This document shows, one piece after another, positions 1-11,532 of a stretch of 64,000 nt of DNA (position 1 is its first letter; each line of letters opens with the position of its first letter). A program made the position numbers and the translations under genes. Source of the stretch: Lepus europaeus (taxonomy: Eukaryota > Chordata > Mammalia > Lagomorpha > Leporidae); the NCBI RefSeq assembly GCF_033115175.1, contig NC_084839.1:42765501-42829500 (forward strand). Direction: 5' to 3'. The notes beneath the pieces are model-generated. The model searched no databases, was not told where the DNA came from, and was given only the letters and a program-made list of their open reading frames with translations.

Positions 1-1340
1 TCCCTGGACTCGGGGCTGCCTCCCTCTAAGCTTCGCCCCAGTCCTGGCGAGTGTCAGCCCCAGTTCCACCCCTGAACACCTGCTCTCATCCTCTTCTTCA
101 CCACCAGCCTCCAACCTTGTGCCCCGCCAGACCCTCCCCTCCTCCTGCCCCAGTCTCCCACAAGCCCCTGGCTCTCAGCCCTGCCTTCCTCCAAGGGCCT
201 GGTGTCCTAGCCCAGACCCAAGGATACATGCAGCTGTTTGCTGCCCAGATCACCAAGGCCACCTGCTTGGTGGAAGGAGACTCCAGGGGTCGCCCGCCTG
301 CTTCCTGCCCCCCCTGTCCCAACACCACATGCCCCTCCGGACACGCCTGTTTGCAAACACCCCTCTGCACCTTCAGTCTCCTCCTGGCACCCAGACTTCC
401 CCACAGTGACGGCTGCAGCTCTGCATTGCCACCACGCATTCTCCAAAACAAAACCAAAATACCCCAAAGGTCTTGTGGGCAGGAGCAAGAATACCTGGGA
501 AAACCGGGCTGAGAGCCTCTCAGCAAAGACCAACCGCAACCACAAGGGGGCGGTGTTGGCCAACACCAGCTTTCAGGGCTGCAGGCAGGGGAGGCTGCAG
601 CTCGCCCAGGGAAGGGAGCAGAGTTCTTTAAGGCACTGAGTTTACTTGGTGTTGACTTACACACGGTGGCACAAACCGTGGCCGGTGAAACATCCAAGGA
701 GGCTGCTTTGAGGGAGACCCCAACAATGCCACAGAGGGCACTTGACAGAGACGGTGAGCACTGGGAGCTACAAACGTGTACCCGGAAATACCACACTGCG
801 CCCCCAAAACACAATACAACTTCTAAAGATACATCCAAAAACAGCATACTGCCCATCCATTGTGCGCGGCCCAACGGAGGTACTCACTGTGTCAGTGTTG
901 ACTGGCAGGAGAGAGGAAAGGCCAGTGGAGAGCAGTGCCCCCAGCTGCACTGGGAGCCCACCTACCATCAGGAGGGGAGCAATGGTGACTGGTGCCCAGG
1001 ACCTAGGACCTAGAGCAGATCTGTAATCCCTGGAGGTTTCCAGGACATGCCGAGGTCTTGGCTTAGCTTATGATAGAGCTGGGGCCAGAAGCCCTGGTTG
1101 CTCAGCCCTGGTGCAAAGATGCCCCTCACCCCACACTCCACTGGGCACCTCTACAAGTGACCTCAGATGGGCCAGTTGGTAAGCGGTCACTGAGAGCCAC
1201 GAGGGCCCAGGCTGGCATCCCCAGGCCCCCTCCAGCTCAGAGTGGCCACAGCCCGGGGATTTCCACTGACATGGGCTTTTCCTGGGAACTTTCCTCTCCC
1301 TGGAAGCTCCAACTGGTTAGAGCACAGGAGCACCTCAAAA
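1..1340. other. intergenic DNA without recognisable gene
   Basis: This is moderately GC-rich, mostly non-repetitive sequence. Open frames on both strands do not overlap any protein family I recognise and are not flanked by convincing splice sites. By synteny it belongs to the EPAS1-TMEM247 interval. Confidence 0.6.
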
Positions 1341-1550
1341 TGTTATTTATTTGAAAGGCAGAGAGAGAGAGGTCATCCACCCACTGGCTCAGCTCCCCAA
1401 ATTCAGATAGGGCCAGGCCAAAGCCAGGAGCCAGGAATTCAATCCGGGTCCCCCACTTGGGTGGCAGGGACCCAGGTACCAGAGTGTGCATTAGCAGGGA
1501 GCTGGTTGGAAGCAGAGCAGAGCCTCCGATCCAACCACTCCAACACCTCA
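1341..1550 (-). mobile_element. C-SINE (lagomorph tRNA-derived SINE), partial
   Basis: The minus-strand copy starts with the reversed tail (TTATTTATTTGAAAGGCAG, then GAGAGAGAGG) and keeps the central AGCCAGGAGCCAGGA block and the GCATTAGCAGGGAGCTGG block. The tRNA-like head is lost. All C-SINEs below were recognised by the same blocks: tRNA-like head with GTGGC..GGTTAA, body with GATCCAGCTCTCTGCTA, GCCCAAGTGCTTGGGCC, AGCTCCTGGCTCCTGG and GGGGAGTGAACCAGC, CT-rich stretch, and AAATAAATAAATCTTT or poly(A) tail. Confidence 0.85.
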
Positions 1551-3084
1551 GCTTTCTCCAAGGGCACTGTAGCCACAGTTAGGATCTGTTTCTGTCAACC
1601 CAGCGTATGAACAGCCATCGGGTTCCAGAGAATTCTAAGTGGGGGGAGAGCAGCTGCATTCAACTAGGCACAGTTCCTTTAGACGGCACAGTTCCCACAC
1701 CCATCCCGCTGCCACACAAGTGCTTAAAACAGAGCTGCACCTAGTGAGGCTTTGATTTGCTTGCGACTTTGTAAGGAGACAGCCACTGCAGGTTCACCCA
1801 CCAAGAGACAGAGAAAGAGAGGAGGAAAGTGGGGAGGGAGCGAGCCCTCATCTCTTGGCTGTCGATGCAAAAAGGAGAAGGCACAGCTGCCAACCTTCTG
1901 GTCTGCTGTGTCCCTCCCCGTGGCCATCAGGGAGGCCAGCAGGAGTCGACTCACCCCCTACTGGTACCTACTGTGGGCAAGGCAGCGTGCTGTGCCTCCA
2001 CCGGCCTCTCGCCCAGCAGGAGACAGGAAGCAACACCATTTCTCTCCTTACTGCAAAGCAGCCAGAGAGATGCAAAGCGCAGTTTCCCAGCTGGCAGGAG
2101 CTGTCGTAGGAGGAGATGGGGGGGGGGAGGGTTTTCCACGCTGAGGAGAGTGTCAGCAGCAAGCACAGGACATCTAGAAGTGTCCCCTCCCTCTGCTGTA
2201 CACCCTGCACAGGCAAGAGCTGCACACGCCGGTCCTCGCTATTCCTCCACAGTGGCTGCCACAGGGACATGAGCCTGGAAGGGGCTTGTGAAGTCTTGTT
2301 TTGGAGTGAATTTCTCAAAAGGCAGGATACCCCCGGGGCAATGCGGCAGGCGCCTTGAAGGGGAACTGCCTTGCTGAGATGCACCTGCTGTGCCTGCTAC
2401 TGGATCCGCCCCTACTGGCCTCCTTGTGGTTCTGAAGCTGGGTTCTACCCCTTGTCCCTTGCCAGCCAACGCCAATATTAAGCTCTGCCTGTAGAGGGCG
2501 CCAGAGAACCATCACAGCACCAGCGCTTCTCTCCAAGTCTAGGGTGCCTCCCCTTTTTCTTGCTCCTGCAGGGCTGCCATGCTGGGTGGGCACAGGCAGA
2601 ACAGACCCCAGGCACTCCCTTTCATCGAGTTTCTGCAGCTCCCCAGGTTTCTGAGCTGTGGTTCTCTCCAGTTACTTCCTGGAGAGGTCACCACCCCCCC
2701 TCCACTCCCCCACCCCGTGAGTTTTGTGGGCATCCCAGCAGGCTTGCCAACCTTGACCTCAGAGAGACCTCCCACTGAGGTCTCAGAAGTGCACTTCCCT
2801 AATGCACCCCTTTCTGTGTTTTTTCAAGTTCCCTCTACCCACTAAGCATTAAGTCCTGGGGGAATTACTGCCTGGCTTCCGTCTCTCGACTGGGCTCTGA
2901 TGCAACACACACAGCCCAACACACTGCCTCCCGGCAGCTGGCTCCTCCCTCCCTCCCCAGTCTGCCGTCCCCCACATATCCTCGGAGTTATCTCGAGTCC
3001 TCTCCTTCTCTTTAAACAGCCCCTTAGCAGCCACGGCTCACTCAGGGAAGCACAAACCATGCCCAAGTGTTTTGAGCAGGAAGG
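1551..3084. other. intergenic DNA without recognisable gene
   Basis: GC-rich unique-looking sequence with a G9 run near 2117 and C-rich tracts near 2693. I see no conserved protein, RNA gene or clear repeat. Confidence 0.5.
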
Positions 3085-3256
3085 ACTTGAGTGCTTAAAT
3101 TCTGACTTCACCTCTTCCTAGCTGTGTGACTGTGGGGCAGGCAACGTAGCCTCTCTGAACTCACAGGTTGCTCTGAGAACTATAACCTATGAAAAATTCC
3201 CAAGGCATGCTAAATAGCTAATGCCCAATAAATAGAAGCCATTATTATTATTAGAA
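3085..3256 (+). mobile_element. MIR SINE fragment
   Basis: The core (CTTCCTAGCTGTGTGACTGT), the CTCTCTGAACTCA block and the end with AATGCCCAATAAATAGAAGCC followed by ATTATTATTATTAG match MIR in the plus orientation. It is old and diverged. Confidence 0.75.
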
Positions 3257-3484
3257 TCCTCTAAACGTTGCAGCACACCAAAGTGGCTCAGTTCCCCAAA
3301 CAGCCTGGAGCTGAGGCCACCAGGAAGACAGGAGGACATTTCGGCAGGACGTCCAGCCCCGGGTGACCGCCTAACTACACGCCGACTTGTTCCCTTTCAT
3401 GATGCTATCTCCCCTCCCAGAGTTGGAACCCCAAAGACCATCTTAAGGTCTACATAAAATAAACACAAGCGAGGGGGGAGGGGG

Positions 3485-3720
3485 GGCACTTGTCTCCCAT
3501 CACAGCGCCCGAGTTCAATACCCGGCTGCACTCCTAACCCCAGCTTCCTGCACATGCCGACTCTGGGAGGCAGCAGGCCATGGCTCAAGTACTGGGTTCC
3601 TGCATTGAGTTCCTAGCTCTTGGCTTCAGCCCTGGCCCAACCCCAGCTGTTGCAGGCATTCAGGGGAGACAATTAGAGAATAGGAGTTCTCGCTATCCAT
3701 CTCTTAGATAAACAAAAGAC
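3485..3720 (+). mobile_element. C-SINE, old diverged copy
   Basis: It keeps CATCACAGCGCCCGAGTTCA, the CCCGGCTGCACTCC block, GGAGGCAGCAGG and a degraded tail with TAGATAAACAAAAG. It belongs to the older subfamily with GGGAGGCAGCAGATGATGGC-type sequence. Confidence 0.7.
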
Positions 3721-4859
3721 CAAACAACACACACACACACCGTACAAGGGAGGGAGAAGGGAAACCAGTTCTGGCTCAACCACCACCCTTTGCACAACAT
3801 AAAGCTCAGCTCTGCGTGACTCACACGCCTCACTTCTCAGGCAACAGTCATCGCACCTGCTTTAAATTACCTCCCAAGGGCATCTGAGACACGAATGAGA
3901 TCATGCACAGGAGAGCTTGTGCAGGCTGTACCCATACACGGTCTCCCAGCTGGTTCTCGGCCAAGCCCATTCCGAACTCCCTGAATATGCCCATCAGTCT
4001 CCAGCATGGTGCCGGCTTCGCCCACTGCCCTTGGAAGGGAAACTGACTCACCAGCACCTGCAGCTGGACAGCCCGAGGCTGCCAGGCCCTGGGCCACAGG
4101 ACCTCCCTCTTCATCCTCCCGCGCTTCCTAGCTACAGTCAACGGGGCCAGGCTCCCTCCCAACGTCCCAGCTGCCCCGTGGCTGGAATGCAAAGCTGTGT
4201 CCTAGGGGAGATGATCCGGGTGCCTCTGATTTTTGCCCTCGTAAAAGCCTGCTGGGAAACTACAGTGACTCAAGTCATCAGGACCAGCGACACAGAATGC
4301 AGGGAGAGAGGCCGTGCAGTCAGGGCCACAAGAGACCAGCTGGAGTTACGGCTGAGCTGCCATTGGGAGAAGGCAGAAACCGTGCATTTGTTGAAAATGA
4401 GACAGAGAAGTGAGGATGGATGCTGGTGAGAGGCAAGAGGGAGCAGGAGCAGAAAGCCCAGAATCAGCCAAGAGGCAGCCAGGACAAAGTGCACGTGGAA
4501 GGCAGCAGCCCTGGCGGCCCAGCCCCACACTTGTCTGGAGTCCAGGGCCGTCCCCACGGGTCTGAGTACCAAACTCAAGCGACAGGGGTTGGTTCCAAGG
4601 CCTCCTGTGCTCCTTCCACTGTTGTGAACAGAGCACTCTGCAGGCTGTTGACCTGTTCCCAGGAAGAGGATGAGACACACTTGGGCAGAGGCTGCTTTGG
4701 CCACGCCCCCAGCTGAACACAGCCTAGATCAGCCAATCGGCAGGTGCCTGAGCTAAACGAACGTTTATCACTGTGTGACACTGAGATTTCATGGCTGTCT
4801 GATATACAGCTGATAGCAACTACCCTTGGCACTTATTAAACATTTCAGTGCTGTGTTCT
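3721..4859. other. intergenic DNA without recognisable gene
   Basis: A short (AC)n tract lies at 3729-3740. Open frames on both strands (for example 3917-4429 and 4270-4704) do not resemble known proteins. No exon-like structure is visible. Confidence 0.5.
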
Positions 4860-5175
4860 TATTTTTAAAGATTTATTTGTTTGAAAAGCAGGGTGACAAA
4901 GAGAGGGAGGGAGATCATATAGGTACTGTTTCACTCTCCAAATGCCTAGGACAGCCAGGGTGGGAACAAACTGAAGCCAAGAGCCAAGAACTCAATCCAA
5001 GTCTGTGATGTGGGTGCAGGGGCCCAAGCACTTGCCCCAGCATCACTGCCCTCCCAGGCGCATTAACAGGAAGCTGGCTCAGGAGTGGAGCAGCTGGGAC
5101 TAGAACTGGCACTGCAACGCGGGATGACACAGTCCCAAGTGGCAGCTTAACTCACTGTGCCACAACGCCCGCCCC
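4860..5175 (-). mobile_element. C-SINE, near full length
   Basis: It begins TTTTTAAAGATTTATTTGTT and ends CACAACGCCCGCCCC, the reverse of a tRNA-like head. Central blocks are degraded. I could not find clean target duplications. Confidence 0.85.
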
Positions 5176-5714
5176 TACGTGGTGCTTTTAAGTGGCTGTC
5201 GATTATTTGATCATACATAATTATTCCTTTGGGAGGGTCTCTCCTACTTCAGATCTCCAGATCTGGCAAACAAAAACATAGCATGGTCACTTACATTTAA
5301 ATTTCAGGAAAGCAAAATAAGGTTTGGTAGAGATAGGTCTTGTGCAATTTTTATAACATGTATGCGATCATTTATCTATCTAAACCTCAGGTTTAACTGG
5401 GCTCCTGTATGTTTTCCGGCAGTCCTCTTCCCAGCGCTCGAGGCAGCAGTGAGAGCTCACGTGTTCAGCACTGGCTGTCAGGAGACAGAGGCACCACGCA
5501 GGTAAAGGTTTGCAAGGACAACAGGTAGACTGTGAAGACTCGAGGCCCTCCCCAGTGCCACACCCGCCCTTACAATAATGAGGGTTATCATTTGCTTGCT
5601 TCCTGTGCAGGCAGAGGGCAGGCTGAACACCACCTCTCACTTTCACATCAAAAGGAGGCAACGTCTACTTCATCATTCCCACTGCCAGAGTGCACGGAGT
5701 CAAGGAGTCAAATG

Positions 5715-5775
5715 TAAAAGAACTTTCCCCTGCTCACACAGCTGGTGAGGGAGGAGCAAAGCTGGAGTTCAAAGT
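5715..5775 (-). mobile_element. possible MIR fragment
   Basis: CTCACACAGCTGGTGAGGGA followed by GGAGTTCAAA resembles the reversed MIR core. The match is short. Confidence 0.35.
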
Positions 5776-6012
5776 CAACCCCCCCACAGACCCCAGCTAC
5801 CAAAAATGTTTTGTTGTGGTTTTCCCAAAATGGAGGATGGCCAAATACACTGCCAGCCATCCCATCTCTGCTGTTCCCCCTTCAAACCACTCTGCAGCAC
5901 ACTCCAGAGCACCACCCCAGAGCACGAGCTGGCTAGGGCTACTGAGAAAGTGTTACAGGCGGATGGCTCCAGCCACCTCGGCTCAGTCACACAGTTCTGG
6001 AGGCCCCAACAG

Positions 6013-6440
6013 TAGCTACCTTTATGTCAACTTGCCTGGGTCACAGGATGCCCAGCTACCTGGCTAATGTTATTTCTGGGTGTGTCTTTGAGGATGTTTC
6101 TAGAAGAGATGAGCATTTGAATGGGTGGGGTGAGCAAAGCAGCCGGCCCTCCCCCAGTGTAGGTGGACGGTGTCCAATCCACACAAGTCCTAAATGGAAC
6201 GGAGGCGGAGGAAGGGTGAACCGACACACAAGCTTCTCCCGCCTGGGGACCTGGACTCAGCCTTCCGCTCTCCTGGTTCTTGGGTCTCTGCACTGGAGTT
6301 TAGACGGCTGGCACCTCCCGGGGCTCCGGCTTGCAGACGCTAGATTGTGAAATGCAGTCTCCTAAAATGCATAAGCCAGTTCCTTGCACTTCTTCTCATT
6401 GTACGTGTCTCCTGTTGGCTCCGTTTCCTAGAGAACCCTA
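6013..6440 (+). mobile_element. ancient LTR fragment (ERVL/MaLR class)
   Basis: The sequence runs from TTTATGTCAACTTGCCTGGG through TTATTTCTGGGTGTGTCTTT, AAGAGATGAGCATTTGAAT and GAACGGAGGCGGAGGAAGGG to TTCCTAGAGAACCCTAA. I recognise this as a common ancient mammalian LTR pattern. I am not certain of the subfamily. No coding part accompanies it. Confidence 0.6.
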
Positions 6441-6570
6441 AGGCAAGGCCTTTCTCCCCAGTTTGTAGACAGCTGTCTTCCTAATCCTCCCTCAGGCACG
6501 TTTTTGTCCAAATCTGCTCTTCTTAGAAGCACACCGGCTCTGGGGATCAGGGCCCAGCCTAATGCCCTCG

Positions 6571-6868
6571 TTTTAAAGAGACAATTTACTTGAAAGGCAG
6601 AGTGGGATTGGGGGATTGGGTGGGGGGCAGGGGGATGAAATTGTCTTCCCTCTACTTGCTTACTCCCCAAAGGGCCAGGCTGAAGCCAGGAGCCTAGAAC
6701 TCCACCCTGGTCTCCCAGGATGAGTGGCAGGGACCCAAGCACTTGGGCCATCCTCTGCCACTCCCCAGATGCATTAGCAGGGAGCTGGATCAGAAGAACA
6801 GCCAGGACTCAAACCAGATCTCCAACATGGGACGTGGATGTCCCAAGCTGTGCCACAAGGCTCACCCC
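6571..6868 (-). mobile_element. C-SINE, near full length
   Basis: Reversed tail at 6571 (TTTTAAAGAGACAATTTACT) and reversed head ending GCCACAAGGCTCACCCC. Flanks ATGCCCTCGTTTTA before and ATGGCCTCATTTTA after look like a diverged 14-base target duplication (two mismatches). Confidence 0.85.
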
Positions 6869-7266
6869 ATGGCCTCATTTTAACACAAAGTCCCTAGCTC
6901 CAAACCACTCGGTCTGAGCTGCTACGGGTTAAGACGTCAGCATGTGAACTTGCAGGCTCCCAGCGCGAGCTGTGTCCTCCCCAACTCTGCCTTTACAGAG
7001 GACCGGGGAGGGGACTCTGGATTCCAGGTGTGCGTCCTCTTTTCCAGAGAAGGCCTCAGGGGTGGAAAGGGCTCAGCCTGGCCCCTCAGTAACAGCCCCT
7101 GTGCCTGTCCCACCCCCTGCCTGCAGGCCCTGGCAACCGGTAGAATGTGGGTTATTATGAGGACACAGGATTGTGACAGTGGCCTGCCTGCAGAACCCGC
7201 TGGGGCCGATGTCAGTGCCTCGAAAGATGTCCCCTGGGCCCAGCTGGCAGCACGGGGGCTTCGTGG

Positions 7267-7383
7267 ATGGCAACCGAGAACCGGGAGAACATGGAAGGCC
7301 GGGGCGCAGGAGAGAGCTGCCCGGCGATGCCCAAGCTGCCGCAGGGAGAACCCGTCCCTGAGGGGAAGCCCAGGGTCATCGTG
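7267..7383 (+). CDS. TMEM247: TMEM247 coding exon 1 (residues 1-39)
   Basis: The ATG at 7267 opens 39 codons beginning MATENRENMEGRGAGESCP, matching the start of mammalian TMEM247. The exon ends at a good donor, GTG|GTAAGG, with the intron from 7384. The start context is mediocre (T at -3, G at +4). I see no TATA box in the 300 bases upstream, so the transcription start is not defined. The segment is hydrophilic and has no signal peptide, which fits insertion through the later helices. Confidence 0.88.
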
Positions 7384-7875
7384 GTAAGGGGCCTGTCCTC
7401 TCAGGGGAGACAGCCCAGCCTGGGGGTACACGCCCGACGGGCCCTGCACCCCAGCCCCACAACAGGCACCCTGGGGGGCCTTGGTGACACTCGGAAGTCA
7501 CCCGAGGCCAGCTCGGGCTCACCCAGGACCTCCTCACAGGCAGCCCTTTCCTGCCTCTGCCGTGGGACCGCCCCACCCGGCATCCTGCGGCTGCTGCAGA
7601 CCCTGTATTTCAGCCTCCCTCTGCAGCGCCCCCAGGAGACCTGGCTGCTCAACCCGTCTCAAAGTTACCTCCAGGGGAACCTGCAAATCACCAGCAGGCA
7701 GAGAGCCCCCAACGTGCAGCAGCCACAGGCTTCTGTCCCCCTCCGTTTCCAGTACCTTATAAACCCTCAGGCCCCAACAACCTATGCAGGGGCGCCAGAC
7801 ACCCCAGTGTTTGGGGGTGGGGGACCCCGTGCTGAGTTCTCATAGCCCCTCCCTCACCTCCCTGCCTTGTCCCAG
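7384..7875 (+). other. TMEM247 intron 1
   Basis: This is a short 492-base GC-rich intron with GTAAGG at the 5' end and a pyrimidine tract running into CCCAG at the 3' end. I see no repeat or RNA gene in it. It happens to lack stop codons in the frame of exon 1, so the frame stays open to 7845, but the conserved protein resumes only at 7876. Confidence 0.75.
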
Positions 7876-8178
7876 GAGGCAGAGCCCCTGAAGCCAGACT
7901 CCTACGACCACCTGGAGGAGACGGCCATTTGCGAAGACGGAGGCTGCCCAGGGCTGCCCCAGGCTGGCCTCACCACCAAGGGCCAGGCGGGTGACGGACC
8001 TGAACCCGTGGAGCTGGCCAGGGCCCCGGGGGTGGAGCACAAGACTGAGACAGAGCTGGAGAAGGCGCGCATGGAGTTCGAGCTCACGCGGCTCCGGTAC
8101 CTACACGCCGAGAACGAGCGGCAGCGGCAGCACGAGCAGGTGATGGAGCGGCTGCAGCAGCAGGCGGCCGCGCGCCCG
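7876..8178 (+). CDS. TMEM247: TMEM247 coding exon 2 (residues 40-140)
   Basis: This exon has 303 bases, or 101 codons, and both borders are in phase 0. The acceptor is CTTGTCCCAG|GAGGCAGAG and the donor is CGCCCG|GTAGGT. It starts with EAEPLKPDSYDHLEE. The first half is acidic and rich in Gly and Pro. The second half (about residues 96-137) is a highly charged coiled coil with the motif ELEKARMEFELTRLRYL, followed by a Glu/Arg/Gln-rich helix (ENERQRQHEQVMERLQQQ). This region probably mediates oligomerisation or partner binding on the cytosolic side, which is inference. Confidence 0.9.
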
Positions 8179-8594
8179 GTAGGTGGCCCTGCGGACCCCT
8201 GGTCTCTGAGGACAGGGGCTGCGGTATCCTGGGGCCGCCAGACGTAGGACGGTCCTGATGCACGGAGCACAGGCCCAGGCTCTTGGGAGTCACGCGGGTT
8301 CCCACCCCCACAGCCCTTTCCGGGAAAGGGAGAAACCTTCCACACCGCCTCAGTGGCTCTGTTTGTCCAAACACTCGGTGCCTGGAGCCCAGACATGCGA
8401 ACCCCCGCAGGCCGACCAAGGACGCTGCTACCTCCCCGCCCCGCAGGGCTAGGGCAGCTCTGTGTGCGCGCGCTGTCTGGCAGTCAAGTGCAACACCAAA
8501 AGAGCCATTGCCCCCCAGCCTGTCCTAATGGGGACGAGTGCGCCCCCTGGAGGCGAGGCCGGTGATGTGATGAAAACTGTTCTTGCTCATTGCT

Positions 8595-8645
8595 GCTAAC
8601 AAGGTCACACAGCTCTGGGTTACAACCCTGGCCCTCCCTTGTGGA
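8595..8645 (-). mobile_element. possible MIR fragment
   Basis: AACAAGGTCACACAGCTCTG followed by GGTTACAACCCTGGCCC matches the reversed MIR core. It is short and lies inside TMEM247 intron 2. Confidence 0.45.
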
Positions 8646-9019
8646 AGCACACCGCTAAGGTGTGGGGCGCTGTGGGGTGTAAGGGAGCGATTGCATGCTG
8701 AGCACTCGGCAGCCTGTTAGGTGGGTACCCCATAGATGCCAGCTGCAGCCTCGGGCAGGTGCTCCCGCGCGACCCACTTCTCCCGGTGACGAATGAGCTG
8801 TGCTTCCCAGCGATGGTCCGAGTGCCGCTCATTTCTGAGAGGCTTGCCTTCCGTCTTTACCCCAGGCCTTGCTGTAACAGTTGAGGAGGAAGCGACCTCA
8901 CGCAGACACCACTCAAAGATCTCACTAGGGGGTTACCAGGGCTCCATTCAGGAGCACCTTCCAATTACATTTTACCCCACTCACAGTTCTCCACCTTGGC
9001 TAAAAAACTGTCGTGACAC

Positions 9020-9420
9020 ACACCGTTGATGGCTTCCCAGCGTTAAGATATTACGCTACCTGTTGCATCTCTCCAACTGACAAGTCATCTTTTTTAAAAA
9101 GAAAACGGGGCTCATTTTGCATTTGTTCTCAATGGACAAGTGCTGGCTTCTTAACGATTTTCCCCCTTGCTCACAAAATGCCTGCTTAATTACATACGGA
9201 ATGATTTCCCTGAGCCAAGTCAAGTCTAACTGGGGTTTTCAGAGTCTACCTCCCCTGACCCCCTTTTTGCAAATCTAAACAATATTCAACTATCTATAAG
9301 ATTCTGGCACATTTCTTGATGTTTCTGATTCTGTTAAGTTCCATTTCCAGACTGGTTTTTTCTCAATGTCCTGGGATATAGAGGTAGCAAGTTGGGGCCT
9401 GAAGCTTCTGAAAGCAGACT
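9020..9420. other. AT-rich non-repetitive intronic stretch
   Basis: It lacks recognisable repeats and has several TTAAT-type homeodomain-like words (CTTAATTACAT) and AT-rich runs. It is a candidate conserved non-coding element within TMEM247 intron 2; conservation cannot be judged from one sequence. Confidence 0.3.
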
Positions 9421-9496
9421 GATATAGTACTGTGCCTTCAGTCTGTGTCTCCTCCAACCTTACATGTCTCCCCCTTTGTTAGTTTAAAAATCTTTC

Positions 9497-9837
9497 GCCT
9501 GGCCGGCACCGTGGCTCAACAGGTTAATCCTCCACCTAGCGGTGCCGGCACACCGGGTTCTAGTCCCGGTCGGGGTGCCGGATTCTGTCCCAGTTGCCCC
9601 TCTTCCAGGCCAGCTCTCTGCTATGGCCTGGAAGTGCAGAGGAGGATGGCCCAAGTGCTTGGGCCCTGCACCCGCACTGGAGACCAGGAGAAGCACCTGG
9701 CTCCTGCCTTCGGATCAGTGCAGCGCCCCGGCCATGGCAGCCATTGGAGGGTGAACCAACGGCAAAGGAAGACCTTTCTCTCTGTCTCTCTCTCTCTCTC
9801 ACTGTCCACTCTGCCTGTCGAAAAAAAAAAAAGAAAG
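9497..9837 (+). mobile_element. C-SINE, young subfamily, full length
   Basis: The head reads GCCTGGCCGGCACCGTGGCT with CAACAGGTTAATCC and GGGTTCTAGTCCCGG, a different subfamily from most copies here. It ends in CTGTCCACTCTGCCTGTCG plus poly(A). A perfect 11-base target duplication AAAAATCTTTC flanks it at 9486-9496 and 9838-9848. Confidence 0.93.
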
Positions 9838-11343
9838 AAAAATCTTTCTGCTTTCCGGATGGTGTGGAAACACTTGGTGTACAAGAGTGCTTCAAAACGT
9901 TTGCAGAGAAGTGGGATAAGATACGCATATGTTGGTGCCCGAAGGCCTGCTGACTTGGTGCGAAGGGTGGAGTGTACCGAGCAGCTGTGGCTGGGGCCGT
10001 GCAGGTGCAGCCCCCACGCACGGCATGATCTGACCCGGATTTGCCGAGAGCCTTGTGAGGCTTCCTGGTGCACTCCTCTCTGCTCCCTGCCTTGGGCCCC
10101 AAAGAGAGACTGTCTGCATTTTGAAAGTCTCAAGGTCTCACAAGTGCATGTTGTCTGAAGGTTCTAAGTAGACTCCATTAGCACTTCCGACTGCAAACAC
10201 GGGCAGACGGCACAAGGTAGGGCGAGGCCGTGGGTCTGGAGCCACACGCAGTCTGTGGCTGGGTCCAGCCCTCCATTCCCATGACAGCCTGGGGTTTCTC
10301 CCTCGGGTCTCCCACACGCCTGGCCGCATATTTGAAGATGACGTCACTGGAGTCACTTGCTGCCCCTGCCCTCAGTCTCACTTTGTCATCTTTGCATGTT
10401 ACATGGCAGTTTCAACAATGTGACCTTGACCTTTGCTAATGGTTTACAGTAGGGTTTCACTTTCTGTGCACTTACTAAAAGGTAGAAAGTTGGCTTGACC
10501 TTGGGCTTGGAAGCACCCCCCCCCCCTTTCCTGGGGGGTGGTGGATAGACTTCATCATATTGAAAGTACCCCATCAGCGTGTTTAGAACATTTCAGTCCC
10601 TGCTTCTGGCTGCTGTCAGAGAATATGGCACAATTTTTTAAAGTATTTTTAAAAAATAAACTATGGCTGATGACTTACATAGTTGTACCAGTTTTTCCCG
10701 TACATAGGCATTGGTGCTTTTTACAGTTCAATGAACTATCAGATTCCAATTATGTAGATTCTGGAAAAGAACTGATAGGCAGAATTGGCCGGATAATTCA
10801 AGCTGCTTTCCCCCAAGTCCTGTATCTGGAGCACCCAGGGAGGCCCCACCTCTTGGCACCTGTCCCCGGGAGAAACCCAACCTTAGGTCGAAGGACCAAG
10901 CCCTCAAGAGCCACTGGGCCATTGACGCCCACACTGCCCAGAAAGCCAGGCAGAGTGGCTGGGCAGGCTTTCCAGAGGGCAGTCCCAGGACCCGGCTCCC
11001 AGACCGGGGGACCCTGGAGCCAGGGAGAGACTGACCACACGGGTTCCTCAGGCAGGCAGGGAAGGACACAGAACCAAAGGCGCTGGCCTCACACCCCCAG
11101 CCGGAGGGGTGAGGACAGGCTCCAGGAGGAAGTAGCAGCAATCACGAGGTCCCTGCTTCCCATTCCCAGGAGTTTTCCATCCTTTGCCACCTCCCTCCTC
11201 TTCCGCAGGATCGCATGAAGTGGGCGCTGTTGCCTTTTCCTTAGGTGCGGACAACAACCTGCCCGAGGGCCGTTGCAGGAAAGGACAGAGCAGAAGTGAG
11301 CCCAGCCCTGCCCGGCACCAGCCCTGTCTTCTTTCCCCCACAG

Positions 11344-11532
11344 TTCCCGGGAGGCCTCCAGGACCTCCTGCTCCCCCAGAACCAGTTCGCCATGCTCCTG
11401 TGCTGCTTCATCTTCATCCACATAATCTATGTCACCAAGGAGACGCTCTTCTTCCTCTTCTCCAAGCACTACCTGTTCTGCATTGCTGCCATCTTGCTCT
11501 GCTTCATTAAAACGCTGTGGTCCTACTTCCAG
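11344..11532 (+). CDS. TMEM247: TMEM247 coding exon 3 (membrane region; end uncertain)
   Basis: The acceptor TTTCCCCCACAG precedes TTCCCGGGAGGC. The exon continues as FPGGLQDLLLPQNQF and then two hydrophobic helices: about residues 155-170 (rich in Phe, Ile and Cys, ending HIIYV) and about 182-199 (YLFCIAAILLCFIKTLW). A short loop (TKETLFFLFSKH) separates them, giving a hairpin. I stop the well-supported part at 11532 (YFQ), where a weak donor CAG|GTGCCT occurs. If it is not used, the frame continues to TAG at 11716-11718 and adds 61 low-complexity residues (VPLFSLPLGAP onward) that I do not recognise. Confidence is high for the exon and low for its 3' border. Confidence 0.85.

Larger units (their letters stand above)
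8179..11343 (+). other. TMEM247 intron 2
   Basis: This intron of about 3.2 kb has GTAGGT at the 5' end and TTTCCCCCACAG at the 3' end. It holds a MIR-like fragment near 8595, an AT-rich non-repetitive stretch at 9020-9420, a young C-SINE at 9497-9837 and a possible DNA-transposon remnant near 9885. The ORF at 10538-11218 does not resemble any protein I know. Confidence 0.75.

Noticed and set aside
1-7266. Possible last exons of EPAS1
   Set aside because: I see none of the EPAS1 C-terminal coding sequence. In human the gene ends tens of kilobases upstream of TMEM247.
9445-10158. 237-codon open frame
   Set aside because: Its middle is a C-SINE with a poly(A) tail, so the frame is an artefact of the insertion.
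10538-11218. 226-codon open frame in TMEM247 intron 2
   Set aside because: It resembles no known protein and lies between two well-defined coding exons. Its frame is not shared with TMEM247.
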